Source of the DNA: Bilabrum cf. latius
Taxonomy: Eukaryota; Bigyra: Bicosoecida; Bigyra; Bicosoecida
Length of the DNA: 64,000 nt
Reading direction: 5' to 3'
NCBI GenBank assembly: GCA_965178125.1
Contig: OZ237750.1
Location: 1-64,000 of the forward strand
The position numbers and the translations under genes are program-made. The notes under the pieces were generated by a model, which had not been told where the DNA came from, made no database searches, and saw only the letters and a program-made list of their open reading frames with translations. Below are positions 47,401 through 58,300 of this stretch, in pieces (within the stretch, counting starts at the first letter, position 1; every line of letters starts with the position of its first letter).

Positions 47401-50400
47401 GAGGCCCTCTGGGCTGAGCGTGGTGACAGAGCGGACAGAAGTGGACGAGACATCCTCCAAGCTGGAGGGGAACTCGGATCACCTGCGCTCCAGCTCCGTG
47501 GCGGGAAGCAAGAGCCGCCACGGCGGGTCGGGCCTCGAGTCAGGCAGTACCGGCCCGGCATCGACGCGCAAGAGCGGGATCGGCTCTAGCGGTGGGGTCA
47601 CTGCGCAGGACAGCGGCAAGCACTCGGACCCGGCGGGCTTCTCACCGGTCAACGCGAGCGCTGCGACCGGTAGACGAGACTCGGGAGGGGTGGCATCGGA
47701 GCGTGGCAGCGACGGCGACCGCAACCTACGCCGCACCTCGTAGCGCCGATCTCGGCAGTCGCGCTCCTCGGACGCCCGCATGACCGTGCCGCCCATGGTG
47801 CTGGTGCGCCGGGGCAGCAGCGGAGGAGATAGCCCGTAGAGTGGCAGGGCTAGTCGGGGAACGGCTGGGCGGGGCAGTCGGCAGGGGGATGGACGAGCCA
47901 GTCGGGGGATCGGCCAGGGCAAGCCGCCCGCACCTCCCTCCAGGCGTCGCAGCTACTCGCATGCCGAACAGGGCCGATCCGCGCTTGGAGAAGAGAAGAA
48001 CGCTGGCGGGGCGGATTCATCATCGCAGCATCCAGGCGGCGGATTGCAGGGCGCAAGTGACAGCAATGGCTCGATTGGCTCGCAGGCCGGCCACCGCCGT
48101 CTGTCCATCCCGGACCTGGCCGTGCTTCGCGCCCCGGCCGCACAGGCAGCCCGGGATGCGTCGGGCTAGGTGCTGAAGGGCATTTTGCGGAGGAAGCAGT
48201 CGGATAAGGACGGAAAGGCCTTTGCCGGCAAGGACCACGAAAGCTTCGCAAGAGACGAGGAAGAGGCCGGCAAGCGGTGGACAGAGGCCTCCCAGCACCT
48301 GCACTAGGACGGCGGCAGGCCGAACCTGAGACGGTCGTTCAAGATGGACGATCGACCGACCGTGCTCGAGCTGCGCGAGTTTGAAGCCCTTGCTGCCTCC
48401 AAGGAGCTGCCGCTTGACGGTGAGGAGCTGATGGCGGACGAAGGCGCAGTCGACAGTACAGGACCTCCAAATGGAGCCGTGTCGAGGACGCCGTTCGGAG
48501 CGGGTGCCGGCGCAAGACCAGCACCGCAGAGCTTCGTGCCCATGGAGCCGTCCTCTGGATCCGGGTCCGAGCAGGAGCATACCAGCTTCGGGCAGGGCTC
48601 GGCGATGGTGTCGGAGCCCTCGCAAGAGAGCGCGGGACACCACGTTCGATCTGCCGAGAGCGGACCAGTCACGATGCAGAGCATTGAATTGGACCACAAG
48701 CTGGTGGAGAGGGCGCGAGCCGTGCATCAGTCACTCGTCACACCCCGTGGGGCAGACTCTAACTCACCGATGTCGTCCCGACGAGGCGAGCTGAACTTCT
48801 AGCGTTTGAAAAAGTCAGGCAAGGTGTCTCTGCTCAAGTCGGCCGGGACGGTGATGCAGATGGCTGGCCGCCTCAAGCGATCCAGCATGCCTTCGATGAG
48901 GTCCATGCGCACGGACCGCACCGACAAGACGGACCTCTCCGATGCCAGCTCGGGCCTTGCCTTGGACAGCTCGTCAACGGGCGGCAGGAACTCTGTCATC
49001 GTAAGGAGCGCCACAACGGGTGCTGCCGGAAGGAATGGCCCCTCCCAGCACCACCAGGCGAGTCGTCAGGCCCTGCTAGCAGCATCCCAAGACAACACGC
49101 GCACCCGCACCACGTCTTCATCAGGAACAGACCAGAGTGGGTATCCCCACGGCAAGATGAGCCCACGGGCCGGCAGCGTGACAGCGAGCGACTCGACCGC
49201 TCAGAAGAACGCGCAGTCGGTGGCTCAATTCGTGGAGGATATCGCGGCCATCTATAGGTACAGCGACATGCGAGACCGCGAGCTGGACAAACTTCCATGC
49301 GGTGTGTTTCACCCGGATTCGGATTGGAGGCTTGCGTGGGACTGTGGGGTGCTGCTGCTCGTGTGCTGGTATGCGCTGGTGGTGCCCTTCAGGATCGCCT
49401 TCGAGCCGGAGCAGCTCGAATGGGAGGCGATTATGGACTGGTGCGCGGTAGCGATCTTCTTCATCGACATGTTCTTCAACTTCTCCACCGGGTTCCGGGA
49501 CAGGCTGGGGACTCTCGTCACGGACAGGTACCAGATCGCCATGCGCTACCTGCAGGGCTGGTTCATCCTCGATTTCCTGGCCACGGTGCCGCTGGACGCC
49601 ATCCTAGCGGGCACCTCTGCCTCTGAGCAGGCGGGCCAGATCAACCGGCTGCTGCGGCTGGCCAGGATCGCAAAGCTGGCTCGCTTGCTGCGGCTGCTCC
49701 GGCTGTTCCCTCGCATCATGGGGGCCCTGGAGGGCAGCATCCGTCTCAACCCGAGCCTTATCCGGTTCATGCGATCCATCGTGCTGCTGCTGTACGTGTA
49801 GCACATTGTAGCGTGCGGGTACTACTTTGTCGCGCTGGAGATATACGGCGGTGTGCAAACGTGCATCAACAGCTCTGGTACGGGCACAAGGCTTTGCTAC
49901 CAGAAAGAGTGCCTGGCCGTCGCATGCGAGGCAGCGCCGGATTTAACGATGGCGGATGCAAACAGCACCGCAGCCACTGCTAGGGCCCTGCAGTCTCGCC
50001 AACCTGCCGATCTCCCTGTGGTACAGCTGGACGACTGGCTGCCCCACCCCGAGCTGGCAGCGAATGGACTCTCCGCGCAGTACTCGACATCGTTCTGGTG
50101 GGCCATCCAGGCGACGGTGGGCGTCGGGGCCGACATCAGGCCTCGCACACCGACGGAGGTATGGTACTCGACCGGCGTGGTGCTCGTGGGTATCGTGCTC
50201 TACTCGCTGATCATCGGTTCCGCCTCGTCGGCACTTGCCAACATCGACTCGGCTGCGACTGCCCAAAGGTAGACGCTGGAGAAGTACACGTCATACCTGC
50301 AGACACACGGCGTTTCTGCGCAGTTCCGTAGGCTGATCGCGGACTTCCTGCAACACAAGCACCAGTCGCCCAGCTCAGAGGACGAGATCCTGCAGAACCT

Positions 50401-52684
50401 GCCGCCCACGCTGCGGCTTCGCCTGGGCATCGTGCTGAACCAGCGGCTGCTGGCCTCCATCCCAACCTTCCAGCATCTTCCTGCCAAGCAGTTCATCGTG
50501 CTAATGCGCCGGATCAGCCACGCGACCTTCCTTCCTGGCGAGCACATCCTGCACCAGGGGGATAGGGGGGACGTGGTGTTTTGGGTCAAGCGTGGCCTGG
50601 TGGATCTGCTGGTCGGCACGCGGACCATTGTGACCACGCTCAGCGTCGGCGGGGCGTTCGGGCTCAATCGCATCTATTTCGAGCCGCGGAGGATGCTGAG
50701 CGCGCGCGCAGTGGATTTTGTAGACGTTCTGATGGTAGAGTATCGGCAGCTGCAGTCGCTAATGCGACAGGTGCCTGACTTCAGGAACGCGCTGAGCGAC
50801 CTCGTGCGCGACCGCAGGGAGCTCGTGGACGAGGCACACGAGTTCGAGCGGGTGCTGGCGGAGGGAATGAATGGCGACGATGGCGAGATCGGGGGCCAAG
50901 CGGGAGCCCAGGGCGGCGAGGGAGAATACAAGGGGGATCCGCGGGGAGCGGGCTCAGACGGGCCTGCCAGGCTGGGGCACAGGCGTCACGCTGGCCATCG
51001 CCTCAGCGACTATTTCTCGCAGCAGGGTTCCTACCAGGCCGGTGCCTCCAGCGAGCAGACGGGCTAGTCCCACTACGACGAGGACGCTGCTGCGAGGAGG
51101 GCAGCAATGGCGGCTGCAGCGACCGAGAACCCCGAGGAGTTTGAGCAGCAGCTCAAGACGCCCAGACAGAGCGGACTGGGTGCTGCGGTTGCTGCTGCCG
51201 GTATGGCAGGTGTCCTCAAGTCGCGGCTGCACGGCATGCGCTCTCGCTTGGCCCAGAAGGGCGCGGCCAAATCGCCAGACCAGACGAACACAACGGGCGG
51301 CAGCAGCAGCCCCCGTGTGGCCTTCGACATCAGCACCGCTTCCAAGGGGGCGGGGAGGGCAGAGGGAGACAATGGAACGGGCGGTGGTAACTACCGCAGC
51401 ACGCAAGTTGTCCCTGTGACGTCAGCCGTATCCCCGATGTCATCTGCAGCAGGATCCACAGTTCAGGGCGAGGGCCGGTGGGCAGCTGGGACTGGGTGGA
51501 GGGAAGAAAAGGGCGCGACACCAAGCAGGACAGGAGATTCCACCGGAGGTGCGAATACCCCTCCTCTACAGTCTCCAGGGCTTCCCTCCATCGGAGGCTC
51601 CGACTCCAAGGGGCATGCGAGGCAGCACAGCGTGCCGCTGCTCGGTGGCTCGGACATGGGCCAAAGCGCCTCCGACGTGCACTCGGACGGTCGGGACGGC
51701 AGCAGGCACGCGCCTCGAGGCAAAGCCACGTACAAATCCAGCCGTGGGTTGGGGCCCAGCGGGATCGCGGGCAGCAGGGCCCCGGGTGAAGGGCAGGGAG
51801 ATGGTGCGCCGACCATGGACCGACCACAGGCCCCGCCTGGCCTGCGGGGCTTTGCCTCCATGCGGCTTGACCGTCCCACGGGACTGCAGCCGGGCAGGCG
51901 GCCGGGCCAGGGCGGCAACGGGCCGATGGGTCATGCGGGCGGCGCGGGCGGACAGCTGGGTGCGGTAGGCCAATACGGTCGCATCACGCGGGAGCACCAG
52001 TCGTACAGGGACGATCTGGTGAGGAAGGCCACGTTTGTGGTGCCTGCGGTGCGCGGGTCTCTGCTAGGCGGAGGCGGCGGCGGGGCGATGGGTGGCTTGC
52101 AAGTGGGCACGGGTAGGGGCCTGGGACAGAGGGGCAGGAGTTTCGGTTCCGGCCTTCAGATCCGGCCGGTGGGGCTCGCTGAGGTGACCGCCCGCCCCCC
52201 TGCTCTTGGTCGAGCAAGGGACAGACGGGAAGAGAACGTCCTGAAGAGAGGGCGCAGGATGCTGGGGTCCGCGGGGTCTGACTCCACCGGTGGATCTGAT
52301 ATCGGTGGTGACTCCATGCGCGATCTGGAGGACTTCGGCATCACGTCGCCTCCCATGCAGCAGCCGCCTGTGCAGTGGGACGCGCAGGGGCAGTACGTGC
52401 ACCACGCTTCGGGCGGGCAGGGCATCATGCTGCAGCCTGGGTATGGATAGGGGCAGGGGTATGGAAATGGAGCAGGCCAGGGATATGATATGGAGATGGC
52501 TCGGTACCATTCCGGTGCGCCTGGGAATGCGGGCGAAGCAGGCGGGCTCGACTCTGCCGCTGCCAATGGAAAGGAGAGCCAGGTGAGGGGGGCGCAGCAG
52601 CCCCACGGCGGCCCCGCTGGTGGCGATGTTGCTGGCGGAACCGCTGCACATGGCCCAATGGAGACAATCGATGAGGAGCAATAA
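44480..52684 (+). CDS. Voltage-gated K+ channel with CNBD-like domain and giant low-complexity N-terminus
   Basis: Cation channel of the CNG/HCN/KCNH superfamily. One frame of about 2,735 codons to TAA 52682-52684, broken only by TAG. Residues 1-1,560 are Ser/Gly/Arg/Gln-rich with short basic motifs. The membrane core starts near 49,310: S1 (VLLLVCWYALVVPF), S2-S3 (CAVAIFFIDMFFNFSTGF, FILDFLATVPLD), S4 (INRLLRLARIAKLARLLRLL near residue 1721, an Arg/Lys every third position), S5, pore helix WWAIQA with filter TVGVG (residue 1879) and S6. A C-linker and a CNBD-like fold follow (50,430-50,780), but its phosphate cassette reads GGAFGLNRI..MLSARA instead of FGE..RTA, so cyclic-nucleotide binding is doubtful. 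Another 600 low-complexity residues end the protein. TAG at 50270 aligns with Gln in the C-linker start (TAQR-TAG-TLEKY). The start codon is uncertain (44345, 44396 or 44480). Confidence 0.85.
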
Positions 52685-52913
52685 ATAATTTGGCGCTGAT
52701 AAAGCCATTCAAATCAAGCTCGCCGGAGGATCCGGCTTGCGGTTCGCTGCGCTTCGTCCAACGTTCGCTCTTGATCTGAGTGTCTTCCTACGGTCGTAGA
52801 CGACCGCTTCAAACCGCCGTGCCCAACCTCATATTCTATTTCGCATTGTTGCTTGCACCAGCTGCCTTGCGGTCGAAACTAGTCACTGTCAGTGAGGCAG
52901 GAGTCGTTGAACC

Positions 52914-53996
52914 ATGGCAACACCAGCTAGAGCGCCAGCAGGGCCAAGCGGAGATGATGCGTCGCTTGTAGACTTTACCGAAGAAATGGTAGACTCTGGG
53001 CTGTACTTGGAATACTAGGAGCTGAACGAAGCAGCGCCGATGGATATCACGGTGGTCCCGGACACGCGCTGTGTTCGATTATGGCATGGGCTGTGCTGCC
53101 CTGCACAGGGAATGTACGCTGGTGGAGCCTTTAAGTTTGTCATTGGATTTCCCCACGACTACCCACTCGGCTCATCGCTACCTGTTTTGCGCTTTGTTGG
53201 AGATGTGCCATTCCACCCGCTCATTGTGGAATCTACTGGCGAGGCTAGCACTCGATATCCGCTGGTGAACGGAATTTATGATGGTTTGAAGCGCCACACT
53301 GCATTGTCTGTCGTTGGCTGGGCGAAGAGATTGCTTGCAATGAGTGAAAAGGAGCTCGCCTTGGCTTCAGCGCCAGATTTCTGCTTGAACGAGGAGGCTG
53401 CTAGGATGTTGATTGGTGGTAAAGCGACACATGAATACGTCAAGGCGTGCTTAGAAAGTGCACATTTATCCAAGGCGTCCTTATTTGTTCGAAAACCTCC
53501 AGATGATCCGTCGGAGGCAGCGCGGATGCGGGACCGATCCCTCGCGCAGGAGGAAAAAGCTTACGCGAGGCTCTTGGGCAAAGTTGAGGGCACTGCGGAC
53601 GTAGCGCGCTCACCTGTCCTATCTGCTGCTAGATCCGACATGAGCGAGGGCGGAGAATCCGATGGTGTCCTCCTCCGCGCCCTAGCAGTTGTGCCGTCCT
53701 CGCACGCTCTAGCGACGTTCATGCCGCACGACGGTGCATCCGACTGGGCGGCATTTCTGGAGCGCGAGCGGAATCCGGGTGCGTTGGAGAGGTTCTTGCT
53801 GGGCTGGGGCGGGCGAGGGGGCGTGTCGGATGCTCCAGCTGCAGGTAGAGGTGGAGTCGGGAAGGACGGTTCGGGCGCTGAAGCGGCTGGAGACAAGGCA
53901 ACTGCACCTGCTGCCTCTGCCGGAAGCGGGGGTGTGGACGGGGTTTTGGACGGGGTTGGGGATGACAAGGTTGTAGATGAGGGGAGCAGCAGTTGA
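52914..53996 (+). CDS. AKTIP/FTS-like inactive E2 (UEV) protein
   Basis: Ubiquitin-conjugating-enzyme fold without the catalytic cysteine, similar to AKTIP (FTS), which joins Hook and FHIP to link vesicles to dynein. 361 codons, ATG 52914 to TGA 53994-53996, one TAG near 53016 (EY-TAG-ELNE). Fold marks: GMYAGGAFKFVIGFPHDYPL, LRFVGDVPFHPLI and STGE, then a helix ending with LNEEAARM and a PPDDPSEAARMR segment, in the same order as AKTIP (FHPLI..TGE, LNPEAAVMY, DPHAIRF). In active E2s the segment after HPN has the cysteine; here the corresponding stretch IVESTGEASTRYP has none. The last 100 residues are Ala/Gly/Asp-rich and not conserved. Confidence 0.8.
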
Positions 53997-54144
53997 TAGT
54001 GCGCACATACGTGACCCAAAGGCTTTCATTCCGACACGATCTCGTCTACCTAAAATAAGAATTGTCTAGAATCTACCCATCTATGTGACGACATTCTCGG
54101 GTAAACCAGGATTATCGGGCGAGATAAAGAATCGCCAGCCGTGT

Positions 54145-55164
54145 TTATGATACGCCCGCCCCGACCCCTGGCCCAGACTCTATCCCTCTCTCACCTGCCG
54201 CCCCAGCGCCCCTAGTAATAGTAGCCTTGGAAGCCCCGACCGTCACCACCCCACCTCCAATCCCTGCCTTACGCTTGGACCCCCGCAAGGCAGCGACTCG
54301 GAGCCGCTCAGACTGTTCCCTCATGGCTCGCAGATAGCCACCCGCACCCCGTAGCCTCTGCCGCTGGGCGTACAGCAGCGCAGCGGCAGGAAGCACCTCC
54401 AGCGCGGCATAGCCCATCACAGTGCCCACAGCGCTCCCCCAGCCGGGCCGCTCGTCCGGGTGGCCTTGCCGAGCCACTGCCCATATGGACGCGACCAGGA
54501 TCGCGCACGCCCTAACAAAGAGGCATGTGGCTACAAGGGCCGTCATTGCGACGATTTCCGTCGCCTTGCCCAATCGTAGCAGCAGAGCCACCGGCGTCTC
54601 CACGAGCAAGAGGCGTAAGCGCATGCCGTATACAACGAACGCCACGCTTGCTGCCAGAAATGTGAGGGCGTGCAAGAGTGCAGTTATAAGAGACCATATT
54701 AATGTCCCTTTCAGTGTCTCTCCGTACAAGATCCATGCAAGCAGCTGCAGCAATCCAATAGCTGCCATGAACCACAATGCAGCAGGTTTTACACTTCCAT
54801 CGAAGAACCCCTTTTCATCCAGAAAATTATGCGCTATCTCAGCCCATTGGAGGACGATATAAGCGAATGCAGCAACGAGTACCAAGCCAGGTAGCTCGTC
54901 CAGAACGTAGAGCAGGTGGGCCTCAGGAGCGTATGCCACCATGCGAATGAACAGCACCTCGGCGTGCCCGTCACCCTCTGACGGGGCAATGAAGAAAAAC
55001 AGTGCTCGGAGAGTCGAAACGACAAGAACTAATCCATGAAGCAGCTTCTGTGTCGTGATGGACGATGAATATCGCTAGAATCGCCCCAGCTAAACCCCTG
55101 CCACGAGCGCTAGGATCAAGTACAAGCACCCCGTCACATAAAATGCGACAGCTGATGACTACAT
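54145..55164 (-). CDS. THH1/TOM1/TOM3-domain multi-pass membrane protein
   Basis: Seven-helix membrane protein of the THH1/TOM1/TOM3 family; plant members are tonoplast proteins best known as host factors for tobamovirus replication, with unclear cell function. 340 codons, ATG 55164 to TAA 54147-54145. The N-terminal part reads FYVTGCLYLILALVAGV-TAG-LGRF-TAG-R, followed by SSSITTQKLLHGLVLVV and LRALFF, which matches the plant block with IQLVRIQ, WTTQKVFH and GVRA; both TAG codons fall on its two glutamines. Later blocks DELPGLVL, QWAEIAH, VAFVVYGMRLRLLL and a final helix pair also fit. The second codon of the gene is itself TAG. The C-terminal 70 residues are basic then Gly/Ala-rich. Head-to-head with the CDKL gene, 214 bp apart. 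Confidence 0.82.
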
Positions 55165-55378
55165 AGTTGATTGACCTGCGGTGCTTATGCGGAATTTCCT
55201 ACCATTATACACAAATATGGATGCAATCAAGAAGTTTCGGACTTGTGCAATTGGTAAAGATGAAGACAACATGTGACAACGGCAAAATTCTAGTTTTCAG
55301 TCTCGTATTTGCTGAAGTTGGAATGGATACGCCATGAGCCTTGCGGATTTTGTTCATTAAGAGAAAAGGCTCAGAACC

Positions 55379-58300
55379 ATGAACAAATACGAGCTGTTAG
55401 GTACAGTTGGGGAAGGGTGAGCAACCGCTTTGTCTGTCTACTATCTGCTCGATGCGTGCATTCTTGGCCCTAAGTCCTCTACCTCTGTATCGAAATCGAT
55501 TTTAGTGGATGATATTGCTCGCAGGACCTATGGCGTTGTCGTCAAGGCGCGCGTTCGCAGCTCGCGCCGCCTCGTTGCAGTGAAAGGCTTTCGAGAGAAG
55601 GACACAGTTGCTCATGTCCGCAAGACAGCGCTTCGCGAAGTGCGGCTCCTGAAAAATATTCGCCATGAAAACATTGTGGAGCTCATTGAGGCGGTTCGGC
55701 GAAAGAGCAAGCTCTACCTTGTTTTTGAGTATGTGCAGCGGACTCTGCTCGAGGACCTAGAGAGACGGCCAGACGGCCTCGACACAAAAACAGTGAAGCG
55801 CTACGTATTCCAGCTGCTACGAGCTGTGGCTTACTTGCACCAGGTCAATGTCATGCATCGCGATCTCAAGCCAGAAAACGTGCTCATCTCCCGGCATGGG
55901 GTCCTCAAGCTCTGCGATTTCGGGTTTGCACGGGCGTGCCCGGGGCCCTCCACGGGGGATCAGCCCCAAGCTGCCAATGGACCCGCGTCCAGGCAAGGCC
56001 TGCTGGCGCCTGCTCATGGTGGCAGCGGCTCGGCCGCCGCCGTGCTGACCGACTACGTGTCCACCCGCTGGTACAGGGCCCCCGAGCTGCTGGTGGGGGA
56101 CCCTGCCTACGGGATGCCAGTGGACGTGTGGGCCGCGGGGTGTCTCGCGGCCGAGCTGTGCAACGGGCTAGCACTGTTCCCTGGTAAAGACGACGCGGAT
56201 CAGCTGTCGAGGATATGCGCTTGCCTTGGTCCGCTTCCCGAGAGGCTGGGGCGGCTGCAGCGCGAGTCGCCGCATGTCCGCAGCGCCGTGCTTCCGTCTA
56301 CCGGTGGAGCACCGGGGAGTCAGGGCGGCAGCTAGTCTGTTCCTCAAGAGCTCCACCCGGAGACCCTGGCGGAGAAGCTCCCAGGGCTGGACCCCCAGCT
56401 GCTCGACCTGATCGGGGCCTGCGTGCGGCTGGATCCAGCAGAGCGGGCCACTGCGGGTGAGCTGCTGCAGCACCCGTTCTTCTCTGGTTTCGCCACCCGG
56501 TTCATGCCCAAGCTGAGTGCTGCCATGCGACGGGATGCAGCGCACTACCTGGGCAGGCAGCAGGCCTCGGGTGATGGATCCAGCGGGAAAGGGCAGGACT
56601 AGGGGCATGGGCAGGCGAGTGGCCTGCACGGGGACGGCTCGGGGGATGGGAAGCGCAGTGGCGTGGTCATCGGAGCGACCACCTCGGGCCAGCTGCTGCC
56701 GCGCCCGCACACCCCCCTTGCTGCCTCAGGCAAGGGGTCCACTTCGCAGCCCCTCCCGCACTCGCACACGCTCGTGTCGCCCGAGACCGGCAGGCCAGTC
56801 CCGCTACCAGGGAACAATGGGAGCGTGTGGCCCCCTGCCGGCGAGGGTAGCGACAGCAGCGGTGCATATGGAGGCGCGGCATCGCTGCACCCTTCCGCTC
56901 CTGCCGACGTGCTGCCCGCTCCTGGTGTTTTGATGACCCAGTCCGTCGTGGACGACGAGAGCGGCAGTGCCCCCTGGATGGAGGATTCCCGCTCTGGGAG
57001 GCGCAAGCGGCGGGGCAGCGGCATGCAGCACGGGCTGAGTCGCAGTATGGGCAGGGGGGATCACTTCGATGAGGGCATTGGCCTGCAGCTGCAGCCGGGC
57101 ATCGGGCCGCCAGACCGACCGCCGGGTGCAGTGTCAGAGGTAGACAGCGTGAGGAGCGATTTCAGCCGCATCTCTTACCTGACTGCGGGCACCGCGATGA
57201 CGCAGGGCTCTTTGGACTCTGTGTCCCGGTCCAGTCTGCCCGGGGGGGAGGGACCCGCGGCCAGCCAGCCGCCGCAGCTCGTTGAGCCAGCCGGCTCCGC
57301 GGCCGATTCCGTGGGCCAAGCGGGGTCCCAGCCCAGGGCTGGCGCGTCCACTGATAAGCGGGTCCATGTCGCGAGCAACTCTCGCGGGAAGGGCCGTGCC
57401 CGCACGCTGCAGCAGCAGCAACGGATCTACGGGGGCAGCAGGCAGCACGGCGCTCGTGGGGGCCGCTCCATCTCCATTGGCAGGACCCGGGCCCGTGCGC
57501 GCGGCAGGCACGGTCGCAGGCCAGCCCGGACCCGCAGCCAGAGCCGCGCTGCGGACGGCCACGCGCCGTCTTCTCGCCTGGCCTAGGGGGGGCACCAGCC
57601 GAACTCTAGCAGCCGTGGGGCTGCTCCAGCGAAGCAGGGCGGCGGGATTGCTGGGGCCACTGGCGTCGTGGGTTCCAGTCCAGACAGCAGCCGTGCAGGG
57701 CACACGCGCGGAGTCGAGGCATCCAGGGCTCATAGATCGGAGCGACCCTCCAGGAAGTCTTCGATGGCCGCCTCCCAGGGACGCGGCACCACAGCTGACG
57801 GCAACGAGTCCGAGGACAGCCTGGACCGGGAGGACGGAATGGGCCCGGGGGAGTTCCCCGGTGATGCAGCGGACGACGGGCCGGACCGCTTCGTGCTGGG
57901 GGAGGAGGATCCCAGCGGCGGCACCGGAGCGAGCAGCGGGATCTAGAAGCGGTCGCGCGGGGGCCGCCGGAGCGGCGGCGGAGGGGATGGCGGTGACGAC
58001 GGCCGCCCGTCGTGGCTGGTGGAGGAGCAGGTCGACCGGGGCGCGGACTCCACCACTCGCACGCACGCCAGCGAGAGTTTCACGGATCCAGGCGTCGCGG
58101 ACGAGGACGGTGAAGGTGATCCAGTCGGCAGGGCGGGAGGAGCTCGGGTGGGGCGGGCAGAGTCGGACGAGCTGAGCCACGGGAGGGCACCGGCGGACGG
58201 TCGCTCCGACGGGGATGCCTCCCGCAGTCTGAGAGGCTCTGTACAGGACTAGCGGTCCATCGAGTCACTCGTCACATAGGATCGGCACGTGGCGGTGTCC

